Numbered from the stretch's first letter, positions 43,341 to 55,403 are shown. The stretch is DNA of 64,000 bases from Hyphomicrobiales bacterium (GCA_900471525.1 UCEZ01000047.1:104847-168846); one strand, 5' to 3'. Made by a program: numbers and translations. Notes: a model not told the origin generated them from the sequence alone.

Positions 43341-44981
43341 ATGACTGACCGCTTTTTTTCGTTCTCGCTTTCCCGGCGTCGTCTGCTGACCGCCACCTCT
43401 GCCCTGGCATTCGCCGCCTTGGTTGCAACCGCGGGAGTCAGCCCGGCGCATAGTGCCGACGGCGGTGACATCACTTTTCTCATCGACTCGCTGGGTGACA
43501 CCTGGATTCCGAACAACAGCGCGATTTCCAGCTTCCAGGGCCACATCTGGGGCCATGTGACCGACAAGCTCCTCTATGTCGACGCTGACGGCAAAGTCAG
43601 CCCCTGGATCGCCGAGCGCTGGGAGCAGAACGACAAGGCCACCGAATTCACGCTCCATCTGAAGAGCGGTGTCACCTTCTCCGACGGTACTTCGCTCGAC
43701 GCGTCGGCCGTCGTCGCCAACCTCGACATCTGGTACGCCGGCCGCAAGAAGGAAGGCATCAACCCGATTGGTCTCTTTCCGAAGACCTACGACCATGCCG
43801 AGGCGGTTGACGCGACCACGGTGAAGGTCTTCTTCAAGAAGCCGACGCTCGGCTTCATCCCGACCCTTGGTTACCACGGCTCGATCCTGATATCCCCGAA
43901 GACCCTCGCACAGCCCGCCACCGATCAGGCGGACCTCAGCAAGACCTTTGGCAGCGGCCCCTATGTCGTCGACTCCTGGAAGGAGGGCGACTTCGTCAAG
44001 CTGGTCAAGCGCAAGGACTACAACTGGGGGCCTGCGGCGGTCGGCCAGACCGGCCCTGCTCATCTCGACTCGATCACCTACAAGCTGGTCTCCGAGCAGT
44101 CGCTGCGCGTTGCCTCCGTCCAGTCCGGCCAGGCTGACGTCGCATACAACGCCTCGCCACAGGAGCTTGTATCCCTTCAGGACGAGGGCTTCACCATTGC
44201 GACGCCGCGTTATCTGGGTTTCGTCAACGGTTTGGCGATCAACACCAAGCTGCCTCCATACGATGATGTGAAGGTGCGCCAGGCGCTCCAGGCCGGCATC
44301 AATCGCCAGGAGATCATCGACACCGTCTATACGCCGGACTGGAAGCTGGCGACGTCCTTCATCCAGAGCAATGTGCCGGGAGCGACCGATCACAGCGACC
44401 TGCTGGCCTATAACCCAGAGAAGTCCGAGAAGCTCCTCGACGAGGCGGGTTGGGTCAAGGGCGCCGACGGCATCCGCACGAAGGATGGCAAGGAGTTGTC
44501 ATTGACGCTCCATTCCAACCCTTATCTCGCCACCTCAAAATCCATCGATGAGCTCATTTCCCAGCAGCTCGGCAAGATCGGGTGGAAGGTCAATATCCAG
44601 GCCTATGACGTCGTGACGTATGGCGAAAAGGTCAAATATGGAGGCCCGGCTGTGCCGGCCTACGAGGTGACGCGTAGCTTCATCGACGCCGGGACGGTCG
44701 CCGGCATTCTGACCAACGCCAACAACGGCGAGAACTGGTTCGCCCTCGACGAGCGCGACCAGACGATCAACGACCTGCGCGACAAGATCGCCAGCGCCGG
44801 CTCTGTCGAGATCCGTGCCCCACTGCTCGACGAGCTGCAGAAGTACGTCCTCGAGCAGGGTTACTTCATCCCGCGTACGCAGATCGTCCAGCGGATCTAT
44901 GCGCAGTCGCCGAAGGTTACGGGCGTGACGTACAACGGCGTCGCCTACGCCAGCTACTACACGGCCACGAAAAGCGAGTAG
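43341..44981 (+). CDS. ABC transporter substrate-binding protein, peptide/nickel type (SBP_bac_5)
   Basis: A 546-residue periplasmic receptor. The signal contains twin Arg residues (SLSRRRLLTATSALAF) and ends in AHSA. It has typical SBP_bac_5 segments (WIAERWEQNDKATEFTLHLK and GSGPYVVDSWKEGD). It resembles the binding proteins that occur with a luciferase-like monooxygenase of the KPN_01858 type, which is indeed encoded at the end of this operon. The start at 43341 has AGGA upstream; the frame opens at 43308. The ligand is probably an organosulfur or other small compound, not a peptide. Confidence 0.9.
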   Translation: MTDRFFSFSLSRRRLLTATSALAFAALVATAGVSPAHSADGGDITFLIDSLGDTWIPNNSAISSFQGHIWGHVTDKLLYVDADGKVSPWIAERWEQNDKATEFTLHLKSGVTFSDGTSLDASAVVANLDIWYAGRKKEGINPIGLFPKTYDHAEAVDATTVKVFFKKPTLGFIPTLGYHGSILISPKTLAQPATDQADLSKTFGSGPYVVDSWKEGDFVKLVKRKDYNWGPAAVGQTGPAHLDSITYKLVSEQSLRVASVQSGQADVAYNASPQELVSLQDEGFTIATPRYLGFVNGLAINTKLPPYDDVKVRQALQAGINRQEIIDTVYTPDWKLATSFIQSNVPGATDHSDLLAYNPEKSEKLLDEAGWVKGADGIRTKDGKELSLTLHSNPYLATSKSIDELISQQLGKIGWKVNIQAYDVVTYGEKVKYGGPAVPAYEVTRSFIDAGTVAGILTNANNGENWFALDERDQTINDLRDKIASAGSVEIRAPLLDELQKYVLEQGYFIPRTQIVQRIYAQSPKVTGVTYNGVAYASYYTATKSE

Positions 44982-45019
44982 CCCGTCGTGCAACCGAGCA
45001 ACGTGAGGAGGTGACCGGC

Positions 45020-46030
45020 ATGAACAGTGCCTACCGTACCTACGCCGCAAAGCGCCTTGTCCAGGCCGTGGTCGTCATCCTGCTGGCTTACGTCTTCACG
45101 TTCGTCGTCGTCAGCATCCTGCCCGGTGACCCCATCACCAACGTTCTGCGTAACCCGCAGAACGGTTTCACTGAAGACCAGATCAGAGAGATCATTGCCG
45201 CCCAGGGTCTGGACAGGCCGGTCCTGGTCCAGCTCTGGAGCTCCTTCTCCAGCTTCCTAGTCGGTGACCTTGGGTTGTCGATGCGGTCCCATCGGCCGGT
45301 GGCGACGCTGATTGCCGAAGTCCTCCCGTCGACGCTCATTCTCGCGTTTGCGGGACTTGTCGTCGCGCTGCTGCTGGCGGTGGTCATCGCCTATGGCACC
45401 CGGTTCCTGCCGAAACGGTTCGGCCAAGGCTTGCTGCGGGGATTTCCGTCGCTGTTCCTGTCGGTGCCTAATTTCGTGATCGGCCTGGTGCTGATCCATC
45501 TCTTCGGCTTTCAGCTCGGCGTCTTTCGCGTCATCGAGCCGGACAGCTTCTGGGCGACCCTTTTCGCGGCGATCGCGCTCGGCATCCCGATTTCCGCACA
45601 GATCGCCGAGGTGCTCATCGCCAACCTCGACCATGAGGCTGGACAGGAATACGCCGCCGTCGCGCGCAGTCGCGGCCTCGGCAAGGCACGCCTGTTCGCC
45701 AAGCACCTGCTCAAGCCGTCCTCGCTTCCGGTCGTCACCGTGATCGCGCTCACCATCGGCGAACTGCTCGGCGGCTCGCTGATTACCGAGACGGTCTTCG
45801 GACGCACCGGCATCGGCAGCCTGGTGCAGCGTTCTGTCAGCACGCAGGACCTGCCTGTCCTGCAGGCGGTCGTCTCGCTGGCAGCGGTGGTCTTCGTCGT
45901 CGTCAACCTGATCGCCGACCTCACCTATCCGTTGCTCGACCCGCGCGTGAAGCTGCTTGGCACGCCTGAGCGTCGCCCGGCCACCGCAGACGAAGGCTCC
46001 TCGACTATTTCCCAGGCGGTGACGTCATGA
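45020..46030 (+). CDS. ABC transporter permease (DppB type)
   Basis: A 336-residue permease with six helices. The N-terminal TFVVVSILPGDPITNVLR and the loop EYAAVARSRGLGKARLFAKHLL are typical of DppB. An excellent AGGAGGT sits seven bases before the ATG at 45020; the GTG at 45011 overlaps that site and is rejected. It is 38 bases after the binding-protein gene and overlaps the DppC-type gene by four bases. Confidence 0.93.
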   Translation: MNSAYRTYAAKRLVQAVVVILLAYVFTFVVVSILPGDPITNVLRNPQNGFTEDQIREIIAAQGLDRPVLVQLWSSFSSFLVGDLGLSMRSHRPVATLIAEVLPSTLILAFAGLVVALLLAVVIAYGTRFLPKRFGQGLLRGFPSLFLSVPNFVIGLVLIHLFGFQLGVFRVIEPDSFWATLFAAIALGIPISAQIAEVLIANLDHEAGQEYAAVARSRGLGKARLFAKHLLKPSSLPVVTVIALTIGELLGGSLITETVFGRTGIGSLVQRSVSTQDLPVLQAVVSLAAVVFVVVNLIADLTYPLLDPRVKLLGTPERRPATADEGSSTISQAVTS

Positions 46031-46847
46031 CCCTCGCCTCCTCCTACTCTACCGCGCCGGCAACCAACTGGCTCACGGCCCTCCGGGTACCACCGAGCGT
46101 CGCGCTTTCCTTGGCGATCATCGTGCTCGCGATCGCCTGGTCGCTGGCGCCGGGCCTGTTCACGAGCCACGATCCGGTCAACGGTGTTCCCGCCCACAAG
46201 CTGCTCGGCCCCAGTCTCCAGTACTGGTTCGGAACCGACCACCTGGGGCGCGACCTCTATACACGCGTCGTCTATGGTACGGCCTCCTCGGTATCGAGCG
46301 CGATGATTGCCGTCCTTATCGGCGTCATTGCCGGCGGCTTCATCGGCCTCCTGGCCGGCTTCCTCGGCGGCTGGGTGGACACCGTGCTCGCTCGCCTGGT
46401 CGACGTCCTGCTTGCGATCCCCAAATTCCTGCTTGCCGTCATCGTCGTTACCGCGATCGGCTTCGACACCACAAACGCTGCCATCGCCACCGGCGTCTCG
46501 GCGGTGGCCGTCTTCGCCCGGGTCATGCGCTCGGAGGTCATCAAGACGCGGCAGGCGACGTTCGTCGAAGCCTCCTTTCTGCTCGGCGGCTCACGCTGGC
46601 ATATCCTGTGGCGCCATGTCCTGCCGAACGCGTCGCGATCGGTGCTGCCGCTGGCAGTGCTGCATTTCGGCGACTCGATCCTGGTGATCGCCAGCCTCGC
46701 CTTCCTCGGCTATGGCGATCCGCCGCCCGCCTCCGACTGGGGCCTGCTGATCTCGATCGGCAAGGACTACCTCAAGTGGCCATGGCTGGTTTACGCACCC
46801 GCCTTCGTCACGATCGCCACCGTCCTCTCTGTGAACAGGATCAGCCG

Positions 46848-46869
<22 letters not shown>
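46027..46869 (+). CDS. ABC transporter permease (DppC type)
   Basis: A 280-residue permease. It has the DppC signature YWFGTDHLGRDLYTRVVYG after the first helix, and the EAA-type loop FVEASFLLGGSRWHILWRHVLP. It overlaps both neighbours, by four bases with the DppB-type gene and by 22 with the ATPase gene. It forms the translocation pore with the DppB-type protein. Confidence 0.93.
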
Positions 46870-48574
<1,705 letters not shown>

Positions 48575-48578
<4 letters not shown>

Positions 48579-49666
48579 CTATAGCCACGCCTGCCGGCAC
48601 TCTACCCGCACCGTTTCGCCAGAAGCATCGGATCGGTTTCAACACCCGGGTGTCGTTCAATGACGATGCCGGGCCGACACAGGGGTTGCGCGACGGGATC
48701 GAGCTGTTCAAGGCCGCCGAGCGGCTGGGTTACCAGTCGGGCTGGGCCTACCAGAGGCATTTCGACCACTATCTGTCGTCGCCGCTCCCCTTCTTTGCCG
48801 CGGTCGGCCAGCATACGAAACACATCACGCTGGGCTCGGCGGTCATCCCGATGCGCTACCAGGACCCGATCCTGCTCGCCGAGGCGGCGGCCACGACCGA
48901 CCTGCTGATCGATGGCCGGCTGGAGCTCGCTATCTCGACTGGTGCCAATGCGGCATTCGACGCGGTCTTTGGCGCGGTCGACACCGATGCCCGGACGGAG
49001 GCCAAGCGCCGTCAGGCCCGTTTTCTCGCCGCGATCTCGGGCGAGACCCTCCACACCGTCGAAGGGCCGGGCCAAGGTGCGCCGGAGGGTAGCAAGCTGC
49101 GCGTGACACCGCACAGCCCGACGCTGCGCTCCCGTATCCGACAGGGCTCTGCCAGCCTTGGCTCCGCAGTGCAGGCTGCCGAACTCGGAATCGGCCTCAT
49201 CTCCGGGACCGTCCAGCACGACAACGCCGAAGGCGAGACCTTCAGTGAATATCAGGCCCGTATCATCGAGGCCTACCGCAGCACCTGGCGCAAGACCTGG
49301 GGCACCGAGCCGCCATCTGTCGCCGTCGCCGCCTCGATCCTGGTCGGTACCACGGCCGAGCTTCGGGAGACGTACGCCACCTACGACCTCGAGCGCCGCA
49401 CGCTGGGCATCGCCGCATCTCGCCCGAAGGGCGCGCTCGAACCGACCACGCGGACCAACCAACCGCCCGGGACTCAGATTTCTCCGGTATTCCACGGTAC
49501 TCCCGACCAGGTGATCGAGGCGGTGCTCAACGACCCCGGTCTCGCTATTGCCGACGAGCTCGTCCTCTTCCTGCCGCCCGCCTTCGGTCTCGCCGATAAT
49601 GTGCAGCTGCTGACCGACTTTGCGGACACCGTCGCTCCGAGCCTCGGCTGGTCGCCCGCATTGTGA
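48575..49666 (+). CDS. Luciferase-like FMN-dependent monooxygenase (KPN_01858 type)
   Basis: A 363-residue LLM-class enzyme. It has the family pattern FFAAVGQHTKHITLGSAVIPMRYQDP and an FMN-site region LELAISTGANAAFDAVFG. It is the last gene of the ABC operon, overlapping the ATPase gene by four bases. Binding protein, permeases, ATPase and this monooxygenase together form an import-and-oxidise module seen in enterobacteria. The substrate is not established; sulfonates or related compounds are likely. A flavin reductase is not visible here. Confidence 0.85.
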
Positions 49667-49740
49667 CCGCGTGAAAGCCATACTGTTTATGGTCGTGTCG
49701 ATATGAGATTTGAAAGCGTCAACGAGTGATAATTAGAGAT

Positions 49741-49786
49741 ATTTTCTATAGTTTCTCTAGAAAGAGAATGACCTGTCTTCCTCATC
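49741..49786 (+). promoter_or_regulatory. Repeated bipartite element, copy C
   Basis: ATTTTCTATA at 49741-49750, then a block at 49758-49786 with core AAGAGAATGACCTGTCTTCC. The 17-base spacing between block starts equals that in copy A. It lies 53 bases upstream of the monooxygenase ATG at 49840. Confidence 0.5.
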
Positions 49787-49839
49787 AGGCCGCCGGCCCT
49801 TAACGTCGCTGCACTATTTGGCAAATTATAGGAGCTCCC

Positions 49840-50943
49840 ATGCCCGCGGAATTCATCAGCGTAAGCTTTCCCAACGCATCGAATGACCTGAACCCCATTC
49901 CGGACGCGCCTGTGGATACCCTTTTTCTGGAGCGGTACGCACGCGCGCTCGACGATTACGGCTTCAACTATACCCTGATCCCCTACTCCTCGTCGTCCTT
50001 TGACCCCTTTACGCTCGGCGCCACGGTCCTGGCACACACCAAGAACATCAAGATCATCGTCGCCCTGCGCCCGAATACCGTCTATCCGACAGTCGCAGCC
50101 AAATCGCTCGCAACACTCGATCAGCTGAGCGGCGGGCGTGTCGTCGTCCACTTCATTGCAGGCGGCAGCGACGAAGAGCAGGCGCGTGAAGGCGACTTCC
50201 TCACCAAGGAGGAGCGCTATGAGCGGCAGGAGGAATATATCCGCATCCTGCGTCAGGCCTGGACGTCGAAGGAGCCCTTCGATTTCGACGGAAAGTACTA
50301 TCAGTTCAAGCAATTCCGCAGCGCGGTTCGCCCGACGCATGGGACAATTCCGATCTCGCTTGGCGGGTCGTCGGATGCTGCCTACCGGATCGGTGGTTCG
50401 CTCTGCGACATTTTCGGGCTCTGGGGTGAGCCGCTTGCGGAAACGAAACAGCAGATCGACCGCGTATACGCAGAAGCCGCAAAAGCCGGCAGGACGGATC
50501 GTCCCCGCATCTGGGTTACATTTCGCCCCATCGTGGCCGAGACGGACGAACTGGCCTGGGTGAAGGCGCATCAGATTCTCGACCGGCTGAACGACAATCG
50601 CCAGAAAGGTCTCGGGCGCTCGCCGCTGTCCGCCCCGCGCCCCGCAAATGTCGGATCGCAGCGGCTTCTGGACATTGCTGCACGCGGCGATGTGCACGAC
50701 CGCGCGCTATGGTATCCGACTGTCACGGCAACAAATGCTGGGGGAGCCACCACCGCGCTGGTGGGATCGCCCCGCACAATCGCGGATTCCATCCTCGATT
50801 ACATCGACCTTGGTGCCGACCTGATCTCGATCCGTGGCTACGACAATTTCAACGATGCCGTCGACTATGGCCGCTACATCCTGCCGCTGGTGCGCGAAGG
50901 CATCCGGGAGCGGGAAGAAGCAAAGAAGAAGTCGGCCGCCTGA
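49840..50943 (+). CDS. Luciferase-like monooxygenase, alkanesulfonate monooxygenase (SsuD)-like
   Basis: A 367-residue LLM-class flavin enzyme. The segments TLDQLSGGRVVVHFIAGGS, DFLTKEERYERQEEYIRILRQAW and ALVGSPRTIADSILDY are typical of the SsuD/SfnG group, which cleave C-S bonds of sulfonates or sulfones with FMNH2. GGAG is present six bases upstream. It begins a transcription unit with copy C of the repeated element upstream, followed by an acyl-CoA-dehydrogenase-like gene after one base. Confidence 0.9.
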   Translation: MPAEFISVSFPNASNDLNPIPDAPVDTLFLERYARALDDYGFNYTLIPYSSSSFDPFTLGATVLAHTKNIKIIVALRPNTVYPTVAAKSLATLDQLSGGRVVVHFIAGGSDEEQAREGDFLTKEERYERQEEYIRILRQAWTSKEPFDFDGKYYQFKQFRSAVRPTHGTIPISLGGSSDAAYRIGGSLCDIFGLWGEPLAETKQQIDRVYAEAAKAGRTDRPRIWVTFRPIVAETDELAWVKAHQILDRLNDNRQKGLGRSPLSAPRPANVGSQRLLDIAARGDVHDRALWYPTVTATNAGGATTALVGSPRTIADSILDYIDLGADLISIRGYDNFNDAVDYGRYILPLVREGIREREEAKKKSAA

Positions 50944-50944
50944 T

Positions 50945-52126
50945 ATGCCTTATGACACAAGCCTACTGAACGCGACGGCACGGGCTCTTGCGGACGCCGC
51001 CCCAGACGCGGATCGCACCGGTCAGTTTCCTTGGGTCGGCATCCGTGCCGTCCATGAAAGCGGCCTGCTGGAAAGCACCGTTGCGACCCGCCACGGCGGA
51101 GAAGGCGCCACACTCCACGATGCCGCCACCATTCTCGCGGCACTGGGACGGGGCGATCCGTCGGTCGCGCTCATCAGTGCAATGACGATCTTCAACCATC
51201 TCGGCCAGGCAGGAAAAAACCATTGGCCGGAAGATCTCTACAAGCGCCTGCTGGCCGAGGCTAAGCAGCGCCCGCTGCTGCTCAACGCCGCCCGCGTCGA
51301 GCCGGAACTCGGATCGCCGGCGCGCGGCGGCCTGCCGGCAACGCTTGCCCGCCGCACAGCAAACGGCTGGTCGATTACCGGCCGCAAACGCTTCGTGACC
51401 GGCGCGCATGGTCTTACCCATTTCCTCGTCTGGGCCCATACCGACGAAACGCCGGCGCGGGTCGGAACCTTCGTCGTGCCGAACGGACTGCCCGGCATTC
51501 ACATCATCGAGAACTGGAACAGCCTCGGCATGCGCGCCACGGGTTCGCATGACGTCCAATACACCGATGTCGAGATCCCGGCGGAAGACGTGCTGGAACT
51601 CGTCGATCCGTCCGTGGCTCAGCAGGATAACCGCGCCCATGCGGCGATCACCCTGGCCCTGACGGCAATCTATCTCGGCGTGGCGGAAGCTGCGCAGGCG
51701 GCGTTCATCCGGTTTGCGCATGAGCGCGTTCCAACGAATCTCGGCCATCCCATCGCCCGCACCGAACGGTTTGTGACGCTCTCCGGCGAGATCGACCTCC
51801 TCGTCTCCGGCGCCCGGCAGATCATTTTCGATGCGCTCAAAGCAGGCGCAGGAGACGCCGAAAGGCTTATAAGAGCTCGGCTCATTGCCGGGCGACAGCT
51901 GCGTGAAGCCGTCCAGATTGCGGTCCGCGGCATCGGCAATCCGGGCCTCAACGCCGACCTGGGACTTGAACGGCATTTCCGGGACATTCAGTCCGTGCTC
52001 GTCCATGCTCCGCAGGAAGACACGTCCATTTCCATTCTGGGCCGCGCCGCCTTCGACCGGTGGAACCGGGATGAGGCTGCCCCGTCGAGCCATTCGATAG
52101 ACCTCCCCATCCTCAGAACAGCCTGA
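50945..52126 (+). CDS. Acyl-CoA dehydrogenase-like flavoprotein (SfnB/DszC type)
   Basis: A 393-residue protein of the acyl-CoA dehydrogenase superfamily. WSITGRKRFVTGAHGLTHFLV and NSLGMRATGSHDVQYTDVEIP are the flavin-domain motifs. Members near sulfonate monooxygenases (SfnB) or DszC-like enzymes act as FMN-dependent oxidoreductases in sulfur scavenging. It starts one base after the monooxygenase stop. The longer frame from 50834 lies inside that gene and is not used. Confidence 0.85.
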   Translation: MPYDTSLLNATARALADAAPDADRTGQFPWVGIRAVHESGLLESTVATRHGGEGATLHDAATILAALGRGDPSVALISAMTIFNHLGQAGKNHWPEDLYKRLLAEAKQRPLLLNAARVEPELGSPARGGLPATLARRTANGWSITGRKRFVTGAHGLTHFLVWAHTDETPARVGTFVVPNGLPGIHIIENWNSLGMRATGSHDVQYTDVEIPAEDVLELVDPSVAQQDNRAHAAITLALTAIYLGVAEAAQAAFIRFAHERVPTNLGHPIARTERFVTLSGEIDLLVSGARQIIFDALKAGAGDAERLIRARLIAGRQLREAVQIAVRGIGNPGLNADLGLERHFRDIQSVLVHAPQEDTSISILGRAAFDRWNRDEAAPSSHSIDLPILRTA

Positions 52127-52153
52127 CGCCACCGGAAGGGACCTGACCGTTAC

Positions 52154-53131
52154 ATGACACGCTACATCATCATTGGCGCCGGTGCGGTCGGCGCGAGCCT
52201 GGCGGCCGAGTTCGAAACCCATGGCATTCCTTACGTTCTGGTGGGTCGCGGCGCCCAGATCGCGCATATCGCAGCCCATGGTCTTTCCTATCGCCGCCCC
52301 AAGGAAACCCGTGTGGTTCGACTCAACGCGGTCGATACCGCAACACCACCCACCCTGAGACAGGGCGACATCCTCGTCCTCACGGTCAAGGCGCAGGATG
52401 TCGAGGCGGCAACCGATTTCTGGGCCTGGCGCGACGTTGAAGGCGCAGGTCTTGCGTCCGAACTGCCTTTGGTCACGCTGCAAAACGGGCTGGCGGCCGA
52501 GGACATCGCGCTGCGGCGCTTCAGCCGTGTCTATGCGGCCAGTATTCGCATTCCGGCACGCTATACCGTGACTGGTGAAGTTGTCGTGGGCGGTGAACCG
52601 AATATCGGCGTCGTTACCCTCGGGCGCTATCCGCAGGGGCTGGACGGGACTGCATCGACGATTGTCTCGGATCTGACAAAAGCAGGATATCTGGCTGAGG
52701 CCAGTGCAGACATTCGCCGCTGGAAGGCTGCCAAGCTGCTGCACAATGTGACGAACGCGGTCGAACTTTTTGCCGGCACGCCGGAGGCTCGCGCAAAGGC
52801 CGCAACCGAACTTGCGGACGAAGCGCAAATTGTCCTGAAAGCAGCGGGATACGACGCGGCAGCGCCTTCGGAGCGCACCATCGACATTTCCGGCTGGCGC
52901 GTCGCGGAAGGCAGCGGTATCGAGCCCGGCCAGCAATCGACGTGGCAGAGTTTTGTGCGTGGCACCTCAAGCGAGGTTGACTATCTAAACGGTGAGATCG
53001 TCCGCCTTGGGCGTCTTCATGATACCGCCGCACCGCTTAATGCAGCTGTTCAGCAAGCAGTGGCGAGGCTTGCGCGCGATGGCGGCAAGCCGGGGTCGCT
53101 GGATATTGCGGAAGTCGGGTGGCCGGCCTGA
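52154..53131 (+). CDS. Ketopantoate reductase (ApbA/PanE)-like oxidoreductase
   Basis: A 325-residue NADP-dependent reductase. The Rossmann motif IIGAGAVGASLAAEFE is at the N terminus. LVTLQNGLAAED and WKAAKLLHNVTNAVELF match the PanE family. It is 27 bases after the SfnB-like gene. Inside a sulfur-type operon it may reduce a 2-oxo acid or aldehyde from C-S cleavage; a housekeeping role in pantothenate synthesis is less likely. Confidence 0.85.
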   Translation: MTRYIIIGAGAVGASLAAEFETHGIPYVLVGRGAQIAHIAAHGLSYRRPKETRVVRLNAVDTATPPTLRQGDILVLTVKAQDVEAATDFWAWRDVEGAGLASELPLVTLQNGLAAEDIALRRFSRVYAASIRIPARYTVTGEVVVGGEPNIGVVTLGRYPQGLDGTASTIVSDLTKAGYLAEASADIRRWKAAKLLHNVTNAVELFAGTPEARAKAATELADEAQIVLKAAGYDAAAPSERTIDISGWRVAEGSGIEPGQQSTWQSFVRGTSSEVDYLNGEIVRLGRLHDTAAPLNAAVQQAVARLARDGGKPGSLDIAEVGWPA

Positions 53132-53318
53132 CCAGGAAGCCATGGACGCACGACCTGTCGGCGACGGCGACCGTCAAGACGTCTTTGCAGCGATCCTGCC
53201 AACCATGCCGGACTGGACGAATTCCCGGTCTTTTATAAAAGAAGTGATGGAACGCGTTTGACGGCACCGCCTGCCATGATCAATCCATTTCATCATTCGA
53301 AGAAAATTGGCCTTGCAC

Positions 53319-54404
53319 ATGAGCAGTCGTTCCGAATTCCTCTGGTACATTCCCAACGACGTGAAGGCCGGTCATCGCGGAGACGTCGCGACCGAAGGCC
53401 ATAACAGCCTCGACAGTCTGACAGCTCAGGCAAAAGCTATAGAAAAGCACGGATGGAAAGGCGCCTTGATCGGCACCGGCTGGGGCCGTCCCGACACATT
53501 CACGATCGCGACAGCGCTTGCAGCGCGAACGACGACATTCGAGCCCCTGATCGCGGTCCGCCCCGGCTACTGGAAGCCGGCGAACTTCGCCGCCTCTGCG
53601 GCGACGCTGGACCAGTTGAGCGGCGGGCGTGTTCGGGTCAACGTGGTGTCCGGCCAGGACGAACTCGCGGCCTATGGAGACAGCGAGGGCGACCAGTCGC
53701 AACGTTACGCGCGGACGAAGGAGTTCATGCGGCTGATCCGCCGTCTCTGGACCGAGGAGAACGTCACCTTCACCGGCGACCACTTCCAGGTCACCGGATC
53801 CACGGTGGTGCCGAGGCTCGAAGCCGTAGGCAACCGCCTTCATCCGAAACTCTATTTCGGAGGTGCTTCGGAAGCGGCCGAGCGGGTGGCCGCCACGGAG
53901 GCCGACGTCCAGCTTTTCTGGGGTGAACCTCTCGACGGAGTGCGGGAGCGGATCGAACGGCTGAAGACGCTCGGCAAGGTGCTCGGCCGCGATATCGCTC
54001 CGCTGGAATTCGGCCTCAGGATCACGACCCTGGTGCGAGACACGACGGAACAGGCCTGGGCCGATGCGGAAGCGAAAGTCGCCGAGATGGCCGAAGGCAA
54101 GGCCGGCAGCTGGCAGGACCATCGCCATGCGGTGGCCGTGGGTCAGCAGCGTCTTCTGGATCTTGCCGCGCGCGGCGACGTGCTGGACGACAATCTCTAC
54201 ACCGCGCCAGGCAAGTTCGGTGGCGGCGGAGCGAGCACGACATGGCTGGTTGGCTCCGCCGAGGATGTCGCCCGCTCGCTGCGCAAGTACGAGGAAGCCG
54301 GCATCACGCATTTCGTGCTGTCCGATACGCCCTATCTTGCGGAAATCCAGCGCCAGGGCGACCGATTGCTTCCTCTTCTCCGTAACATGAGTGTATTGCC
54401 ATAA
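53319..54404 (+). CDS. Alkanesulfonate monooxygenase (SsuD)-like LLM enzyme
   Basis: A 361-residue flavin monooxygenase close to SsuD. Motifs include FLWYIPNDVKAGHRGD, PANFAASAATLDQLSGGRVRVN and DYSEG-type residues changed here to YGDSEGDQSQRYARTKEF. It oxidises sulfonates to the aldehyde and sulfite. The start is ATG at 53319; a TTG at 53307 is possible and no strong ribosome-binding site exists. It is the last intact gene of the organosulfur-type region, ending 40 bases before the IS481 relic. Confidence 0.9.
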   Translation: MSSRSEFLWYIPNDVKAGHRGDVATEGHNSLDSLTAQAKAIEKHGWKGALIGTGWGRPDTFTIATALAARTTTFEPLIAVRPGYWKPANFAASAATLDQLSGGRVRVNVVSGQDELAAYGDSEGDQSQRYARTKEFMRLIRRLWTEENVTFTGDHFQVTGSTVVPRLEAVGNRLHPKLYFGGASEAAERVAATEADVQLFWGEPLDGVRERIERLKTLGKVLGRDIAPLEFGLRITTLVRDTTEQAWADAEAKVAEMAEGKAGSWQDHRHAVAVGQQRLLDLAARGDVLDDNLYTAPGKFGGGGASTTWLVGSAEDVARSLRKYEEAGITHFVLSDTPYLAEIQRQGDRLLPLLRNMSVLP

Positions 54405-54443
54405 CGTGGCATAAAGTCCTGACGGGTCCGGAATAGGCTGCGG

Positions 54444-55403
54444 CTAGGTGTTTAGTCCCGGCATTTTATGGATTGGATCTATGATGAATCTTTCGGTTTC
54501 TATTGCCCATCGTTTGCAGATGAACTCGTAGGGCGTGAGCCCCTTCAGCGTCTTGAGACGGCGGCCGAAGTTGTGAGCGGCGATGAAGCTTTGGAGGTGG
54601 GTTCGGAGCTGATCGTGGTTGTCATGGTGGAAGCGTTTTGACGGTCGCGTCCTTTATCGTGCGGTTCATGCGCTCGACCTGTCCATTGGTCGATGGATGC
54701 TTGGGCTTTGTCAGCCGGTGTTCAATATCGTGCGTTTGGCAGGCGCGATCGAATGGATACACTCTCCACATGGCTGTCGGCCCTGAACCGTTTTTCGGCA
54801 GATCGGCAAACTGGATGCCGTTGTCGGTCAGAACGATCTTGATCTTGTAGGAACGGCGGCCGCCAGAGCGCCGAGGAAGGCCCATGCCGTCGCCGTGTAG
54901 GCCTTGTCGACGAACTCCGCGAAGGCGAACTTTGAGGTGTGGTCGATATAACTTGCCTTCTCCCGTCTGCACCTCGGCGATGTCGATGTGGAAATAGCCG
55001 ATAAGGTAGGTCCTGAACGTTTTCTGGCAGACGTGTCGCCATCGACATCCGGCAAGCGGGAGATGCGATGGCGCTTGCCAAGCAGCGATGCAAGGACGAT
55101 CGCGTCAGGTGTGGGATCGTCGTCTGCAGGCTGTGGAGACAGTCGTCGAGGGGCAGCGGGGGTATATCGGCGGAAGGCACGATGATCGCCTCGTCGTCAC
55201 CTGACAGGACCGCGGACTTCGGCCCACTTGGACCGGTCGGCAGATCGGCAGATCGGCAGATCGGCGACAAAGCTCCGATTCTTCCATTCGGCAACGGTCT
55301 TCTGGTTGATACCGTAGCGTTTGGCCAGTGATCTCAGGCTCTTTTGAAGAGGGTCCTCAATATGAGTAACTCGCCTATTGAAATTGCCGTTCGGAACCCC
55401 CAT
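54444..55403 (-). pseudogene. IS481-family transposase, multiply frameshifted
   Basis: Read across frames, the minus strand gives nearly a full IS481 transposase. The start is SLAKRYGINQKTVAEWKNRS, the middle PLDDCLHSLQTTIPHLTRSS, then DNGIQFADLPKNGSGP and the rve-type HRLTKPKHPSTNGQVERMNR. The end, in another frame, is KGLTPYEFICKRWAIETERF and ends KMPGLNT. At least three frameshifts separate them. One lies at three exact copies of the octamer CAGATCGG at 55241-55264. A possible terminal repeat lies at 54409-54425 (TGGCATAAAGTCCTGAC). The element is inactive. Confidence 0.85.
55241..55264. repeat. Tandem octamer (CAGATCGG)3 inside the transposase relic
   Basis: Three exact tandem copies with partial flanking units. 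Each 8-base unit shifts the frame, and the protein reads ADLPICRSADLP across it, as if ADLP had been duplicated by slippage. Confidence 0.85.

Noticed and set aside
50963..52936. 657-codon open frame on the minus strand
   Set aside because: It is antisense to the SfnB-like and PanE-like genes. The composition is low-complexity and there is no recognisable domain.
53132..53306. Small gene between the PanE-like and SsuD-like genes
   Set aside because: Short frames around 53142-53261 lack a ribosome-binding site and any recognisable motif.
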